Shown here one piece after another: positions 1 through 5,616 of a stretch of 8,200 bases of DNA; positions within the stretch are counted from its first letter, which is position 1; each line of letters opens with the position of its first letter. The notes beneath the pieces are model-generated. The model made no database searches. It was not told where the DNA came from and saw only the letters and a program-made list of their open reading frames with translations. Origin of the DNA: Candidatus Aenigmatarchaeota archaeon (GTDB taxonomy: Archaea > Aenigmatarchaeota > Aenigmatarchaeia > QMZP01 > QMZT01); assembly GCA_023128965.1 (NCBI GenBank), contig JAGMCY010000168.1, positions 1 through 8,200 of the forward strand, given 5' to 3'. A program made the position numbers and the translations under genes.

Positions 1-1101
1 TTCTAGGAATGTTATCATATCTTTCCTTTTAAAGGGGGATTTATCCCTGATGGTCAGTGGGAATGAGAACCATGAAGCATCGGACTTCTCAAAAGATTTT
101 GGTAGTACAAAGTAATCTTCGTATTTTAGAAACTCCTCATACAAAGCCTTAAAGTTTCTTTTCCTAGCCTTTATAAAATCAGGGAGTTTTTTAAGCTGCT
201 CTATTCCCATTGCTGCCTGAAATTCCAGGGGTTTCAAGTTATAGCCGATGTGACTGTAAATGTATCTGTGATCATACTCTGTATCACCTATCTTAAAATC
301 AAATCTTTTTCCACAGGCACCATCCGAATTGATCTCGTCATGTTCGCAGTAGCATGCTCTACCCCAGTCCCTTATAGACCTTATAATTCTGAAAAGCCTT
401 TCATCGCTTGTTGATATGCAGCCACCCTCGCCCATTGTGATGTGATGGGCTGGATAGAAAGAACACGTTGATAATGTACCGAAACTTCCTGTTTTTTTGC
501 CGCCATACTCGGATCCCAGGGCATCGCAGTTGTCTTCTATAACAAACAGATTATTCTCTGATGCAAAATCCATAATCGCATCCATATCGTTTGGGTTTCC
601 CAGCGTATGGGGGACCATTATAAGTCTTGTTTTTTCCGATAAAGCTCCCTTCAGGTTCTCCGGATTTATATTATAGTTTCCCAAATCAACATCAATAAAG
701 ACTGGTCTTAGGTTGTTCTGTATTATGGGGTTAAGTGTTGTGGGGAAGGTCACTGCAGGGGTTATGACCTCATCGTTTTTCATCATCCTCTCCGGGAATT
801 CCTTGGATACCAAAGAAGAAACTGCTATGAGGTTTGCAGATGAGCCGGAGTTCGTGAGGAATGATTTTTTAACGCCTACGTACTCAGAGAATTTATTTTC
901 AAATTCCCTCGCACATCTTCCCAATACGAACCAACCTTCTAGGATCGAGTTCACCATTGCTGCTATCTCTTTTTCATCATAAACCGTTCCAGAGTATTGT
1001 ATTACTGTTTCGCCTGGAACGAACTTCTTTTCTTCTTCTTTGGCTTTGTAAAAATTTGCAATTTCTTCCAAGATTCTTTTTCTTATATTTTCTTTATTCA
1101 T
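1..1101 (-). CDS. rfbH: RfbH/DdhC-type (E1) CDP-4-keto-6-deoxyhexose 3-dehydratase, 3' end cut by window
   Basis: Member of the DegT/DnrJ/EryC1/StrS aminotransferase-fold family, of the dehydratase branch typified by E1/DdhC, which uses PMP and a [2Fe-2S] cluster to remove the C3 hydroxyl of a CDP-4-keto-6-deoxyhexose. 367 codons are in the window; the family is about 437 residues, so about 70 are missing beyond base 1. Seen in the sequence: residues 214-224 read SFYPAHHITMG, with His220 where aminotransferases have the Schiff-base lysine; D190 fits the residue that contacts the PLP ring nitrogen; Cys192, Cys250, Cys252 and Cys263 give C-X57-C-X1-C-X10-C, against C-X57-C-X1-C-X7-C recalled for Yersinia E1; YDHRYIYSHIGYNLKP (276-291) is typical of the family. 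The ATG start overlaps the end of the upstream reductase gene by 8 bases and has an AAGGAG behind it, so the two are probably translationally coupled. An ordinary sugar aminotransferase is unlikely without the lysine. The exact sugar is not known. Confidence 0.9.
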   Translation of the reverse strand, partial: MNKENIRKRILEEIANFYKAKEEEKKFVPGETVIQYSGTVYDEKEIAAMVNSILEGWFVLGRCAREFENKFSEYVGVKKSFLTNSGSSANLIAVSSLVSKEFPERMMKNDEVITPAVTFPTTLNPIIQNNLRPVFIDVDLGNYNINPENLKGALSEKTRLIMVPHTLGNPNDMDAIMDFASENNLFVIEDNCDALGSEYGGKKTGSFGTLSTCSFYPAHHITMGEGGCISTSDERLFRIIRSIRDWGRACYCEHDEINSDGACGKRFDFKIGDTEYDHRYIYSHIGYNLKPLEFQAAMGIEQLKKLPDFIKARKRNFKALYEEFLKYEDYFVLPKSFEKSDASWFSFPLTIRDKSPFKRKDMITFLE

Positions 1102-1975
1102 TTTCCATTTGCTCCTTCATTTTAAGCAACCCGTCTTCTATACCCATGGGTTTTATTTTGAGCTCATTTTGTGTTTTATCTGTTCTCAGCCCCGCCTTTT
1201 TCGGCCTTGGGGATTTCTGTTTTGATTCCTCTGTTGTTACAGGCTTTATAAATTTTGTATTAAGGTTAAAAACCTTTGCTATTCTGAGCGCGAATTCGTA
1301 ACGATTCACTATATCAGATCCTACAACATTATAAATTCCAGTTTTCCTGTTTTTTATCAATTCAATTATTATTCTCGCAACATCGTCTGCAAATGACGGT
1401 GAACCATATTGGTCTGTCACGGCCTTTATATCCTTGTCGTTTTTGAGGTTTTCTATAACCCATGTTACAAAGTTTTGTTTATATCTATCCATTCCGTAAA
1501 GAACGGTTGTCCTTATAATCATATAGTCTAGACCTGAGTTTTTGACTTCCCCCTCCCCTTTAAGCTTGGTTTTTGCATAAACTCCTAGTGGATTAGTTTC
1601 ATCGTCCTCTGAATATGGTCCATGTTCGCCGTCAAAGACGTATTCTGTTGATATGTAAACCATCTTGGCGTTGACCCTTTTTGCAGCCTCCACCACGTTT
1701 TTCGTCCCTTCAACATTTATCTTCCAAGCTTCCTTCTCATGCTCTTCGCAGTAATCCACATTTGTGAGGGCTGCTGTATGTATTATGATATCTGGTTTTT
1801 CCTTTTCTATCACTTTGAACACCCTACCTCTGTCTGTTAAATCCATCTCTCGGATGTTATCAAAATCGGGTTTGTTTCTGTTGTAGCAAGCAACTGTTTC
1901 AAAATCCTTTGGGCCCAAATTGATTAGCTTACTACCCAGCAAACCTGCTCCTCCTGTCACTAAAATCTTTTCCAT
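1094..1975 (-). CDS. RmlD-type NDP-4-keto-6-deoxysugar reductase (extended SDR)
   Basis: A 293-residue NAD(P)-dependent reductase of the RmlD (dTDP-4-dehydrorhamnose reductase) family; it would reduce a 4-keto group of a nucleotide-activated deoxysugar in the cytoplasm. Seen: the N-terminal strand MEKILVTGG followed by the glycine-rich loop GGAGLLG (residues 8-14); IIHTAALTNVD (64-74), the usual RmlD core; YISTEYVFDG (107-116) with the catalytic Ser/Thr region; Y133-x3-K137 (YAKTK); and a C-terminal RPKKAGLRTDK segment matching the RPxxxxLxTxK pattern of RmlD. Length is normal for the family. The ATG at 1975 puts the nucleotide-binding loop at the expected distance; a GTG at 2002 would add nine hydrophobic residues and is less likely. 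It is first in a two-gene unit with the E1-like dehydratase, so the substrate may be a CDP-3,6-dideoxy-4-ketohexose (as for abequose, paratose or ascarylose reductases) instead of dTDP-4-dehydrorhamnose. The family call is firm, the substrate is not. Confidence 0.85.
   Translation of the reverse strand: MEKILVTGGAGLLGSKLINLGPKDFETVACYNRNKPDFDNIREMDLTDRGRVFKVIEKEKPDIIIHTAALTNVDYCEEHEKEAWKINVEGTKNVVEAAKRVNAKMVYISTEYVFDGEHGPYSEDDETNPLGVYAKTKLKGEGEVKNSGLDYMIIRTTVLYGMDRYKQNFVTWVIENLKNDKDIKAVTDQYGSPSFADDVARIIIELIKNRKTGIYNVVGSDIVNRYEFALRIAKVFNLNTKFIKPVTTEESKQKSPRPKKAGLRTDKTQNELKIKPMGIEDGLLKMKEQMENE
1112..1117 (-). promoter_or_regulatory. Shine-Dalgarno for the RfbH-like gene
   Basis: On the minus strand AAGGAG lies within the last codons of the reductase gene, 10 bases before the ATG at 1101. 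The spacing is slightly long but the match is strong. It supports this start and coupled translation of the two overlapping genes. Confidence 0.6.
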
Positions 1976-1978
1976 ATC

Positions 1979-2014
1979 AACCACTAATAAAATTATAACC
2001 ACTAATAAATTTAA
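1979..2014. repeat. 18-bp near-perfect tandem duplication over the leftward promoter
   Basis: Bases 1979-1996 and 1997-2014 are two adjacent 18-base units, AACCACTAATAAAATTAT and AACCACTAATAAATTTAA, identical at 16 of 18 positions, with the first 13 bases identical. On the minus strand the upstream unit overlaps the TATA-like box and the downstream unit covers the predicted transcription start and leader. It may be a pair of repressor sites or a simple slippage duplication that changed promoter spacing; the sequence alone does not decide. Confidence 0.75.
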
Positions 2015-2015
2015 A
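2006..2015 (-). promoter_or_regulatory. TATA-like box for the leftward reductase/dehydratase unit
   Basis: Minus-strand TTTAAATTTA, centred about 35 bases before the ATG at 1975. With the archaeal TATA-to-start distance of about 26 bases, transcription would begin near 1985 with a leader of about 10 bases. No convincing Shine-Dalgarno lies before this ATG, in keeping with a near-leaderless mRNA. The box shares its AT-rich patch with a plus-strand box. Confidence 0.5.
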
Positions 2016-2018
2016 AAA
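2010..2018 (+). promoter_or_regulatory. TATA-like box for the short rightward frame at 2040
   Basis: Plus-strand TTTAAAAAA, centred about 26 bases before the ATG at 2040, the spacing expected for a fully leaderless archaeal transcript. It overlaps the opposing box of the leftward unit, so the patch could act as a bidirectional promoter. Confidence 0.4.
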
Positions 2019-2039
2019 TATTAATTTATTATTGATAGC

Positions 2040-2138
2040 ATGCAAGAGCAGAAATTGATTGGGGGCGTTGAGGTAGAGAGGTTAGAAAAGATAAAGACAA
2101 AGGATTTAAAGGGGAAAGAGAATGGTTGGCTGGTCTAA
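2040..2138 (+). pseudogene. Short 32-codon frame, possible 5' remnant of an RmlC-like sugar epimerase gene
   Basis: An ATG-to-TAA frame coding 32 residues. It begins MQEQKLIGGVEVERL and ends ENGWLV before the stop. The start resembles the N-terminus of archaeal RmlC-like 3,5-epimerases (a GVxVxxL segment followed by a DERGWLxE-type turn), but the spacing between the two segments is about seven residues longer than I expect, so the match is weak. The ATG sits about 26 bases after a TATA-like box, as for a real leaderless gene. Real RmlC-family proteins are about 130-190 residues, so if homologous this is a truncated remnant. No convincing continuation appears in other frames before 2244. It could also be a genuine small protein or chance. 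Confidence 0.35.
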
Positions 2139-2181
2139 AAATGGATATCTGAAATGAAACAATTAGTAGTTGACAAGTAAA

Positions 2182-2193
2182 TTCCCTAGGGAA
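2182..2193. promoter_or_regulatory. 12-bp perfect palindrome upstream of the SDR promoter
   Basis: TTCCCTAGGGAA is a perfect 12-base inverted repeat with no spacer, centred about 24 bases upstream of the TATA-like box at 2208. Position and symmetry suit a dimeric regulator site, either activating the rightward gene string or closing the divergent region. No factor can be named, and a perfect 12-mer can also arise by chance. Confidence 0.3.
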
Positions 2194-2207
2194 AGTTTCG
2201 GTAACAA

Positions 2208-2215
2208 TTTAAATT
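2208..2215 (+). promoter_or_regulatory. TATA-like box for the SDR gene at 2245
   Basis: TTTAAATT, preceded by GTAACAA (possible BRE region), centred about 33 bases before the ATG at 2245. The predicted start of transcription is near 2237, leaving about 8 bases of leader with no Shine-Dalgarno. It probably drives the first gene of the rightward string. Confidence 0.55.
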
Positions 2216-2244
2216 ATTTTAGGTTAATAAATCTTATCGATAAA

Positions 2245-3162
2245 ATGATTTACGTAATTACAGGCAGTTCTGGATACATAGGAAGTCAGCTGATTAAAAA
2301 TATTTTGGGCAGCGGTAAGGAGGCAATCAACATAGACAAGAACGAACCCGTTAAACCCCCCGAAGGAGAAAAATTTATTAAGTGCGATCTCACCGATAAG
2401 GAAAAAACCAGTGAAACCATAAGGTCTCTGGACTCCAAAGAGGAATACATTGTGATACACCTTGCAGGCCTGTTTGAAAAAGACATGAAGAGGAGAGAAC
2501 ACTGGAAGTTTGAGGATTTTGTTTCAATGAATGCCCTCACAACAAAGAATCTCGTAAATGAATTGAACAGACAAAAATTAAACGTTAAATCATTCATTTT
2601 TTCCTCGGCTGCCCTAGTTAACTGTCTGGGGAAAATAAACGATTTTTACCCGCTCTCGAAACTGGAGGCTGAAAAACATATCAGAAAAAATCTACCTTCT
2701 AATTCAACTCAAATACTCAGAGTCAGCAGGGTGATAGGAGGGCTTGACAGCGGGAAGGTTTCGAAGGACATAGTGAGCGATTTCATAAAAAAACTTCTTT
2801 CTGAAGATAACATAGTTCTTAATGGCTCGAATATCAAAAGAGATTACATTCACCTGGATGACGCATGCAATATAATAGTTTCTCCCATGAACAATGGTTT
2901 GCACGTGAAGAACGTTTACTCTTCAGAGCAGATAAGCGTGAGGAGAATAATCGAGATGCTTCACGAGGCTTTGTTGAAGAAGGGATTTATAAAAAAGGAA
3001 AAGAACATAATCTTTCAGGAAGACAAGGATAATCCTTTGCCCAAGATAGACGGTGAGACTGATTTCACAGATTTGCTGAAGTACAGAACATCGGAGGAAG
3101 CTGTGAAAAAAACAATAGAAGAATACTTGGAAGCTATGGAGAAAAATATCCCCTTTAACTGA
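2245..3162 (+). CDS. Extended SDR NAD-dependent nucleotide-sugar epimerase/dehydratase
   Basis: A 305-residue GalE-like extended short-chain dehydrogenase, expected to act in the cytoplasm on a nucleotide-activated sugar (epimerisation, dehydration or 4-keto reduction). Seen: MIYVITGSSGYIGSQ with the TGxxGxxG NAD(P)-binding loop (residues 7-13); CDLTD (47-51); VIHLAG (70-75); FIFSSAALV (118-125) holding the active-site serine region; Y135-x3-K139 (YPLSK), the catalytic pair; and RDYIHLDDACNII (199-211), the segment that closes the sugar site in GalE-type enzymes. The ATG at 2245 is chosen because the Rossmann loop then begins at residue 7 and a TATA-like box lies at the right distance; a TTG at 2170 would add 25 unlikely residues and include the promoter. 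It is about 37 bases from the FAD gene, which has its own TATA-like box. Whether it epimerises or dehydrates cannot be told from the sequence. Confidence 0.85.
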   Translation: MIYVITGSSGYIGSQLIKNILGSGKEAINIDKNEPVKPPEGEKFIKCDLTDKEKTSETIRSLDSKEEYIVIHLAGLFEKDMKRREHWKFEDFVSMNALTTKNLVNELNRQKLNVKSFIFSSAALVNCLGKINDFYPLSKLEAEKHIRKNLPSNSTQILRVSRVIGGLDSGKVSKDIVSDFIKKLLSEDNIVLNGSNIKRDYIHLDDACNIIVSPMNNGLHVKNVYSSEQISVRRIIEMLHEALLKKGFIKKEKNIIFQEDKDNPLPKIDGETDFTDLLKYRTSEEAVKKTIEEYLEAMEKNIPFN

Positions 3163-3176
3163 TTTTATATTTAAAA
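3163..3176 (+). promoter_or_regulatory. TATA-like box for the FAD oxidoreductase gene
   Basis: The 36-base gap after the SDR stop contains TTTTATATTTAAAA. Its centre is about 30 bases before the ATG at 3199, predicting a leader of only a few bases. The following T-run could also help end transcription from the SDR gene. No Shine-Dalgarno precedes the ATG. Confidence 0.55.
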
Positions 3177-3198
3177 TTTTGCCTTTAAATTAAAACTG

Positions 3199-4506
3199 AT
3201 GAATAGGGTTGTGGTCATAGGAGGGGGTATTTCAGGTCTTTCCGTCGCGTATTTTCTTGCTAAGAGGGGCATCAAAACCGTGGTTTTCGAAAGCGAAAAG
3301 GAAACAGGAGGCCTGGGAAGGTGTCATAGAGTTAACGGTATGTCTGTGGACAGCGGATATCATGTTTTTTTCAAAAAGGATAAACACCTGCTGGATCTTT
3401 TGAACGAATTGAAATTTGAAAAAGATATCGTATGGGGAAATTTGGATTTTCAACTGATTACTGAAAGAGGAAACGTCTCTTTCTCACCACTTAAAGTTAT
3501 ATCAAGCAGGTCCCTTTCCTTTTCTGATAAAAGGGGTTTGGCAAAAATTTACTTAAAGATGAAAAATTTAAAAGACTGGAAGTTCTTGGACAAATTCACA
3601 GCAAGGGAATGGGTAAAAGGAAACAGCAACAACGGAGTCTACGAAAAAGTATTCGAACCGATTATAAAGGCAAAATGGGGGAAGGATTCGGATAGGAGTT
3701 CAGCTGCTTGGTTTTACGGGAGAATCAAGCCGCGATCGGGCTCAAGAAATATTTTTGGAGGAAAGGAGAGGGCGGGATACCTCAAGGGTTCTTTCAGAAA
3801 ACTGTTCTTTGCCCTTGAAAGGGAAATAACCAACATGGGAGGCGAAGTGATAACATCTGCAAAGATCATAAAAATTTCTGTTAAAAATAACAGAGTCACG
3901 TCCGTGAAGTACAGACTGGGAAATGGTTTGATGGAGATTAAAGCGGATTTGGTGATAAGCACGGTCCCTGTCCAAGAACTTTTGAAAATCGCGAAGCTAC
4001 CAGATGATTTTGTAAAAAGGATCAAAAAGATAAGATACAAGGCCGTGGTATGCGCGACATTCGGCCTGAAAGGAAGCGTTACAGATTCTTTCAGGACAAT
4101 ATTTTCCGAAAAGAGATTTTTCGGTGGTCTTGTTGAGATGACGAATCTTATAGACAAAAAACATTTCAGAAACAATCACGTACTCTATGTTTTCAACTTT
4201 CTTAATACTCACGAAAGGTTGTGGAAACTGAAAAATGAGGAAATCATCGAAACGTACGTAGATGATCTGGAAAAGTTATATCCGGGTTCCAAAAAACATA
4301 TACTTTGGTCAAGATTGTATAGAAATCGATACGGGGAGCCCCTTTATGAGAAGGACTACTTGAGGATAATGCCAGATATTAAAACGCCTGTAAAGGGATT
4401 GTTTGTAACAGGAATGGTTCAGTCATACCCTACTTCCGATTTCAACAACATAATAGGTCTCGCTTCCAAAACATCCGATTTGGTTTACAAGGAGATAACA
4501 TGTTAA
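3199..4506 (+). CDS. FAD-dependent oxidoreductase, protoporphyrinogen oxidase/phytoene desaturase-like
   Basis: A 435-residue flavoprotein of the amine oxidase/HemY-like superfamily. Seen: the N-terminal dinucleotide fold VVVIGGGISGLS (residues 4-15) with GxGxxG at 8-13 and acidic E31 at the end of the second strand for the FAD ribose; GGLGR (37-41), the second FAD-contacting motif; DSGYHVF (51-57), as in the desaturase/UDP-galactopyranose mutase-like groups; ADLVISTVP near 250, a common superfamily segment; and a C-terminal FAD motif GLFVTGMVQSYPTSDFNN (about 399-416) followed by a helix. No signal peptide. Length suits the family. A haem role is unlikely because no other tetrapyrrole gene is near, and a carotenoid role lacks neighbours too; the setting suggests oxidation or isomerisation of a sugar, glycolipid or prenyl chain, which is inference. 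The last 7 bases overlap the next gene, so the pair is probably made together. Confidence 0.8.
   Translation: MNRVVVIGGGISGLSVAYFLAKRGIKTVVFESEKETGGLGRCHRVNGMSVDSGYHVFFKKDKHLLDLLNELKFEKDIVWGNLDFQLITERGNVSFSPLKVISSRSLSFSDKRGLAKIYLKMKNLKDWKFLDKFTAREWVKGNSNNGVYEKVFEPIIKAKWGKDSDRSSAAWFYGRIKPRSGSRNIFGGKERAGYLKGSFRKLFFALEREITNMGGEVITSAKIIKISVKNNRVTSVKYRLGNGLMEIKADLVISTVPVQELLKIAKLPDDFVKRIKKIRYKAVVCATFGLKGSVTDSFRTIFSEKRFFGGLVEMTNLIDKKHFRNNHVLYVFNFLNTHERLWKLKNEEIIETYVDDLEKLYPGSKKHILWSRLYRNRYGEPLYEKDYLRIMPDIKTPVKGLFVTGMVQSYPTSDFNNIIGLASKTSDLVYKEITC
4489..4494 (+). promoter_or_regulatory. Strong Shine-Dalgarno for the radical SAM gene
   Basis: AAGGAG lies within the last codons of the FAD gene, 5 bases before the ATG at 4500. 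It settles the start of the radical SAM protein and supports translational coupling of the overlapping pair. It contrasts with the near-leaderless starts at 2245, 3199 and 5617. Confidence 0.75.
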
Positions 4507-5615
4507 CAAGAAAAACGACTTTTTCCATTCTGAAAGGGATAGTAACCAAAAAGACACCCATTTACGTGCAGTTCGCAGTGACAAAAAGATGCAGCCTCAA
4601 ATGTAAAATGTGCGGGATAGTCAAATCCTGGAAAGGGGAAAAGGATCTGAACTTGGATGATATAGAGAGGGTAGCGAATTTGCTTGACGAGCTGAACGTT
4701 GGCGTGGTAATACTGACAGGAGGCGAGCCCTTCTTGAGAGATGATCTTCCGGAGATTGTGAAGATTTTCCATAAAAGAGGTCTGAATACGAGGTTACAGA
4801 CAAGCGGTTTTTCCTGCACGGAAGAGAACGTGAGGGAGGTCGTGAAATCCGGCCTGGATGATGTTTCAATCTCTCTGAACTCCATAAATCCAAAAATCCA
4901 TGACAGTATCACAAATGTAAAGGGTTCATGGGAAAAGACCATGAATTCTATATCTTTATTTTCACGTATCATGCCCAAAAGAAATTCGATGCCCGTTATA
5001 AACTGCGTTCTTTCAAGGAAGAACATACGAGAAATGGAAAGAATGGTTCTTCTTGCAGACAAGATAGGATTTTACCTTTCCATTATACCTGTGCATCTTT
5101 CGAAAGACGAGGGTGAAAAATTCGCCTTCAGAGGTTATGAGGATTCTCTGGGTTTTTCAGAAAGGGATTTTGATCTGATAGACAGAACGTATTCAAAACT
5201 AATAGAGATGAAAAAAAAAGGATTCGCTGTATACAACTCCATGAAATTCCTAAAGGAGAGCCCTAATTTTATCAAGTACAGTGTATGCAGATGGAAATGT
5301 TATTCCCCGTATCTTTATTTCTCGATTTCTCCGGGTGGTCTGTTTTCACCATGCATAGACTTACGAACAAACATATCGGTTTTAGGTGATAACTTTCTTT
5401 TATACTACAGATCAAAAGAATTTGGAAAAAGAATTCTAAGGGATGTTAAGAGATGCGAAGGATGCATGTACGGGTGTTGGCCGGAGATAACATATCTCTG
5501 CGAGGATATAAGGGTTTTAATGGAAAGGATCAGGGAAGGAATAAAAATTATTGGCAGGAGGAGAAGGGGTTTCGATTACAATAGCATTATAAAAATAATT
5601 GATTCAATATCATAA
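4500..5615 (+). CDS. Radical SAM enzyme with SPASM-like C-terminal cysteine domain
   Basis: A 371-residue radical SAM protein, expected to use a [4Fe-4S] cluster to cleave S-adenosylmethionine and start radical chemistry on an unknown substrate. Seen: C31-x3-C35-x2-C38 (CSLKCKMC), the cluster motif; GGEP (74-77), the SAM-binding motif; and an alternating strand/helix pattern up to about 200. The C-terminal part has C263, C267, C285, C319, C322, C326 and C334. C267-x12-G280-x4-C285 matches the first SPASM half (CX9-15GX4C); the second half, C319-x2-C322-x3-C326 then C334, is shorter than the usual CX2CX5CX3C-plus-C, so one or two auxiliary clusters are likely but atypical. The start is fixed by a strong Shine-Dalgarno and a 7-base overlap with the FAD gene. 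No small precursor peptide gene is evident nearby, and the neighbours are sugar genes, so a glycan or lipid substrate is guessed over RiPP maturation. The tail after residue 350 is basic (RRRR). Confidence 0.85.
   Translation: MLTRKTTFSILKGIVTKKTPIYVQFAVTKRCSLKCKMCGIVKSWKGEKDLNLDDIERVANLLDELNVGVVILTGGEPFLRDDLPEIVKIFHKRGLNTRLQTSGFSCTEENVREVVKSGLDDVSISLNSINPKIHDSITNVKGSWEKTMNSISLFSRIMPKRNSMPVINCVLSRKNIREMERMVLLADKIGFYLSIIPVHLSKDEGEKFAFRGYEDSLGFSERDFDLIDRTYSKLIEMKKKGFAVYNSMKFLKESPNFIKYSVCRWKCYSPYLYFSISPGGLFSPCIDLRTNISVLGDNFLLYYRSKEFGKRILRDVKRCEGCMYGCWPEITYLCEDIRVLMERIREGIKIIGRRRRGFDYNSIIKIIDSIS
5588..5598 (+). promoter_or_regulatory. TATA-like box inside the radical SAM gene for the GT-C gene
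   Basis: TATAAAAATA within the last codons of the preceding gene, centred about 25 bases before the ATG at 5617. This is the spacing for a leaderless transcript, and no Shine-Dalgarno is near the ATG. It suggests the glycosyltransferase has its own promoter in addition to any read-through. Confidence 0.45.
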
Positions 5616-5616
5616 A

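Noticed and set aside
713..1301. Two plus-strand open frames opposite the dehydratase and reductase genes
   Set aside because: Low-complexity Phe/Ser/Leu-rich translations typical of antisense shadows, with no start signals, lying over two well-recognised genes.
1976..2002. GTG start giving a nine-residue hydrophobic extension of the RmlD-like protein
   Set aside because: The extension is coded by the tandem duplication and promoter region, and the family begins directly with the strand MEKILVTGG.
2139..2178. Continuation of the 32-codon frame after its stop, in the same or shifted frame
   Set aside because: The same frame gives only about a dozen residues before another stop, and shifted frames stop at once; none resembles a sugar epimerase.
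2170..2244. TTG-initiated 25-residue extension of the SDR gene
   Set aside because: It would contain the TATA-like box and the residues do not fit before a Rossmann fold; the ATG at 2245 puts the glycine loop at the normal position.
5211..5219. Run of nine A residues in the radical SAM gene as a phase-variation site
   Set aside because: The frame is intact, and such runs are common in Lys-rich AT-biased genes; no promoter or surface-antigen context at this exact point argues for switching.
5599..5616. TTG start adding six residues to the GT-C protein
   Set aside because: It lies inside the preceding gene with no Shine-Dalgarno; the ATG at 5617 has a TATA-like box at leaderless spacing.
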